Shown piece after piece: positions 51,387 through 54,174 of a DNA stretch of 54,174 nt; positions within the stretch are counted from its first letter, which is position 1, and each line of letters opens with the position of its first letter. A model generated the notes under the pieces. The model searched no databases. It had not been told where the DNA came from and was given only the letters and a program-made list of their open reading frames with translations. Origin of the DNA: Prochlorococcus sp. HOT208_60m_813I02 (GTDB taxonomy: Bacteria > Cyanobacteriota > Cyanobacteriia > PCC-6307 > Cyanobiaceae); contig MWOR01000251.1 of assembly GCA_002025865.1 (NCBI GenBank), forward strand, positions 1-54,174, in the 5' to 3' direction. Both the position numbers and the translations under genes were made by a program.

Positions 51387-54174
51387 TTAATCAATATCTA
51401 AATTCGGCAGAGAATTAACTATTTTCATCGTTTCTAGAGATATTGTTATGACTCTTTGAAATAATTCAAGGGGATATGCAGGGTTCTTCATAGTTTCATT
51501 TGCATAGTAATTTGCATCATTAATAATGCCGCTTGACTTATCTTTTTTTACACATTGTCTTTCCATGACCCACTCTAAAGCAGGTTTACCATTCACAACG
51601 TATTCATATGCCTCTAATGGAATATTTGTTATAGTTATGTTCTGGTTATAAATGACTGCTGTTTTGTCTCCTTTCTTTTCGAATTTCATTTTATTTACAC
51701 GATAGAATGACTTTGGATCATTATCAATTAGTAAGTCTATATTCGGTTGTATTATTTCAATGGGATACTTATCAGCATTATCATAATCACAATGTAGGTC
51801 AAAAAGTTTATTACCTAACTCAGAAAAACTTTTAAACATATCATGGGAATTTGGCATAGGTATTCTTGGGTTTGCTTTAGATAGATCATTACTAAATTTT
51901 TCTATGTATTCCCTTGAATGCAAAACTCCATACGTGTAATTAAATATTTCCTCTGGATTCACTTTCGTCGCTAATACGGAGGATATTTGTTTTAAAAATA
52001 AATCATTAATATTCGATGTTAAAGAGTTTTTATTTTCATAAGTTTTAAATAAACCACCAAGATTATTCATTTCAGATAAAAAATATTCTGAGACAATTTG
52101 TGAGTTTGGTAAACATAAAAATTCTGAAGGTACTCTTGCAGCAAGAACTGAAAACATTTTTGGTGTTCCAATTCCTGTAAAAATGATAACTCTAGTTTTG
52201 CTCGACTCATTAGGAAATATTTTTTCCATCTGTGAAAGTCTATGAATAAGAAAACGGTCAAAATATGCCCATGATCTTGTGAAAGGTCTATATAAGATTT
52301 CTCTAATTTTTTCAGGATAAAACTTGCCCTTTTCTTTACGTTTAAAATTCGCCTCAAGACTACTAGACCAACTAATAAGTTTAGGATCTTTTTCAACTTC
52401 CTTATAAGTTTTTCCGCTTTTTAATTCCAAATTATAAAGTTCTACAAACTTTATTAATTTTTCCGAAAGTTTTTCTTTGTCGAAATTAATGGTCCAAGCA
52501 TCTCGACTAGTCTGCAAACCAATTGATGATTTGTTAAAAATAAATAGTTCTTCACCTGTATTTTTAATTGGGATAAACTTTTTAAACTCAGGCCTACCCT
52601 GATTTATCCAATCGTTGTCTGAATTTGGAATGATATTTTTAAATTTTCCTAAGTTTTTTATACCTGAAATAGATTTCAATTGAGATATTTTCAATAATTT
52701 TTCTGACCGGTCAAGATAGTCTCCTATGTCGTAAAAAGATATCTCCCCTTGTGTTTTAGAAGTCTTATTTTTAACTAAAATTGTTATTGCAATAGGGGCA
52801 CGACTACCAGATCCAAATATTTTTCCTCCTTCTTTTCGAGATAATTCTCCTGAAGTACGTTGATTTCCTCTCAAATGAAATATATATATTTTTGAAAATT
52901 CATTCATTAAACATTTTCTTAAACCATCTGTTGAGTTCGAATCAATCCAACCTGCATTAGTAACAAAACCAATTATTCCTTTTTCTCCAACCCTATCCGA
53001 TGCCCATCTAAATGCTCTTATATAACTATCGTAAAGTTTATTTAAATTGTTAGATGTTGAAAATTTAGCATATGTCTTCTCTATACTTTTATCTAAATTC
53101 CTATAACTCAAATTTGCAGCACTATCATTCGCTGAGTTTTGTCCTGCTGAGTATGGTGGATTACCAAAAATAATCGTAATTTCTTTTTCTTTTTGCTTTG
53201 TTCTTCTCTCTGAATTATCTGGAAGAAGATTTGCAATCATATCTCTTTCCTGTTCATAAAGTTGGAAAGTATCAGTGAGCACTATTCCATTAAAAGGTTG
53301 ATAATTTTCTTCATTAATTAAGTCATCATAAACTGCTTCGATATTGATACAGGCAATGTAATAGGCAAGTAGAACAATTTCATTAGCATGAATCTCGGTT
53401 TTATATTTTCGGAGTATTTGATTTTTCGTGAGGACTCCACATTGCAGAAGTCTAGTTATGAATGTTCCAGTACCAGTAAAGGGATCTAATATATGAACTC
53501 CATCATTTCCTAGAGAAGAATCAAATTCTTCTTGCATTATATTTTCGACTGAACGGACAATGAAATCGACAACTTCTACAGGTGTGTAAACGATTCCAAG
53601 TTTTTGGGTCATAAGTGGAAAAGCATTTTTAAAAAAACGATCATAAAGTTCTAGTATTAGTTGCTGGCGTCCATTTGCAGTTTTTATATCGGCAGCGCGA
53701 TTTTTTACACTGTCATAAAATTTTTTAAGACTGCGACTTTCAGTATCAATATTATTTTCATAAATTTTTGTTAGCACCTCTTCCATTGCTTTAGAAACCG
53801 CATTTTCTGAGGTAAAACGATTATCTTTAAATAAAGTTCCAAAAACTGGTCTAGTAATAATATGTTGAGCAAGCATTTCTACAGCATCGTTTTCAGTAAT
53901 TTCTGGATTAAGATCATCTCTAATTTCTTCAACAAATTTCGTGAAAGATTCTCTTTCTGTAGTCCCTGAATTTAAAACGATTGAATTTATACGAGTGATA
54001 TGTTTCTGAGCGATTAGTGCAATGTCTGATGCCCATTTTTCCCAATAATCACGTGTTCCACATTTTTCAACTATTTTTGCTTTTATTGCTTGTGAAAGAT
54101 CTGTAAGAGTAAAAGTTAGTTGTTCAGATTCTGTATTTGTATTATTTTCATTTTCGTTACCTTCTCCTAAGTTT
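51387..54174 (-). CDS. Type ISP-like restriction-modification enzyme (N-terminus outside the window)
   Basis: An open frame runs from the right edge to TAA at 51387, so at least 928 residues are in view. The first internal ATG (53876) is not the true start, because the frame stays open and protein-like upstream (SIVLNSGTTERESFTKFVEE). The visible part has the N6-adenine methyltransferase domain: ILDPFTGTGTFITRLL and IIFGNPPYSAGQ. A target-recognition-like region follows (SWAYFDRFLIHRL, YGVLHSREYIEKF). This order fits a single-chain type ISP enzyme, whose nuclease and helicase would be in the missing N-terminal part. The nuclease cannot be verified here. Confidence 0.8.
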   Translation of the reverse strand, partial: NLGEGNENENNTNTESEQLTFTLTDLSQAIKAKIVEKCGTRDYWEKWASDIALIAQKHITRINSIVLNSGTTERESFTKFVEEIRDDLNPEITENDAVEMLAQHIITRPVFGTLFKDNRFTSENAVSKAMEEVLTKIYENNIDTESRSLKKFYDSVKNRAADIKTANGRQQLILELYDRFFKNAFPLMTQKLGIVYTPVEVVDFIVRSVENIMQEEFDSSLGNDGVHILDPFTGTGTFITRLLQCGVLTKNQILRKYKTEIHANEIVLLAYYIACINIEAVYDDLINEENYQPFNGIVLTDTFQLYEQERDMIANLLPDNSERRTKQKEKEITIIFGNPPYSAGQNSANDSAANLSYRNLDKSIEKTYAKFSTSNNLNKLYDSYIRAFRWASDRVGEKGIIGFVTNAGWIDSNSTDGLRKCLMNEFSKIYIFHLRGNQRTSGELSRKEGGKIFGSGSRAPIAITILVKNKTSKTQGEISFYDIGDYLDRSEKLLKISQLKSISGIKNLGKFKNIIPNSDNDWINQGRPEFKKFIPIKNTGEELFIFNKSSIGLQTSRDAWTINFDKEKLSEKLIKFVELYNLELKSGKTYKEVEKDPKLISWSSSLEANFKRKEKGKFYPEKIREILYRPFTRSWAYFDRFLIHRLSQMEKIFPNESSKTRVIIFTGIGTPKMFSVLAARVPSEFLCLPNSQIVSEYFLSEMNNLGGLFKTYENKNSLTSNINDLFLKQISSVLATKVNPEEIFNYTYGVLHSREYIEKFSNDLSKANPRIPMPNSHDMFKSFSELGNKLFDLHCDYDNADKYPIEIIQPNIDLLIDNDPKSFYRVNKMKFEKKGDKTAVIYNQNITITNIPLEAYEYVVNGKPALEWVMERQCVKKDKSSGIINDANYYANETMKNPAYPLELFQRVITISLETMKIVNSLPNLDID

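Larger units (their letters stand above)
51165..54174 (+). mobile_element. Element 3 at the third att copy (runs off the window)
   Basis: Starts at the diverged att core and has its own terminator and three iterons. The only gene in view is a minus-strand restriction-modification enzyme that continues past the edge. Its right end and integrase, if any, are outside the window. Confidence 0.6.

Noticed and set aside
52067..52396. A 109-codon minus-strand frame inside the type ISP-like gene
   Set aside because: A different frame of the same strand within a well-supported coding region; no independent signals.
53853..53876. ATG at 53876 as the true start of the restriction-modification enzyme
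   Set aside because: The frame stays open and protein-like to the window edge, and the family needs nuclease and helicase domains upstream.

Overview
The window is visibly AT-rich, densely packed, and carries genes typical of a marine picocyanobacterium. These include a high-light-inducible protein, ndhO, a CRR7-like protein, zeta-carotene desaturase, a probable petL, and DUF751, DUF2973, DUF3120 and UPF0367 family proteins. Together they point to Prochlorococcus, probably a high-light clade. This assignment is by family recognition, not by database search.

Bases 1-31,600 are core chromosome. In order they hold: a Ktr/Trk potassium uptake pair; a ribbon-helix-helix regulator facing small unknown genes; an ABC-F translation factor; an HtrA protease; an hli gene; a minus-strand run (radical SAM protein, TolC, inositol monophosphatase-like, YihY, zinc-ribbon protein); nadB; a VKOR-thioredoxin fusion whose frame breaks in a six-G run; rimO; petL; pterin and flavin-type enzymes; aroK; rbfA-hemD; zds with a SRPBCC gene; a SufA-type carrier; ndhO; cysK-dnaJ-like; UPF0367 plus an ECF-type ATPase; and tRNA-Asn(GUU). 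Several genes too short for routine calling were read directly from the sequence (58, 47, 48, 37 and 30 aa).

From tRNA-Asn to the window end (31,676-54,174) the sequence is a tandem array of integrative elements. The tRNA 3' end is repeated at 46,313 and, diverged, at 51,165, and each copy is followed by a terminator hairpin. Element 1 (14.6 kb) carries, left to right: small unknown genes; a serine-resolvase operon with secreted or membrane small proteins; a GIY-YIG protein; a complete type I restriction-modification operon (hsdM-hsdS-hsdR) with a YgjP-like metallopeptidase; an MTH1187-type protein; a tyrosine integrase; and an AlpA-like excisionase/regulator at the right end. Element 2 (4.9 kb) has no integrase, only a 1,472-residue double-propeller protein and an AlpA-like gene. 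Element 3 runs off the window and carries a type ISP-like restriction-modification enzyme. The layout matches the tRNA-targeting Prochlorococcus elements called tycheposons.

The most interesting signal is the end architecture. Elements 1 and 2 have the same right end: two 11-bp tandem iterons touching the alpA start, a TCAGGTTC block and the att core, all at identical spacings, although the iteron sequence differs between elements. The left ends of elements 1 and 3 each carry three iterons with 11 and 22-23 bp spacing, again with element-specific sequence. Inside element 1, two genes share perfect-consensus promoters followed by a leader containing a GACCC-N4-GGGTC hairpin. This suggests an element-wide control and recombination code.
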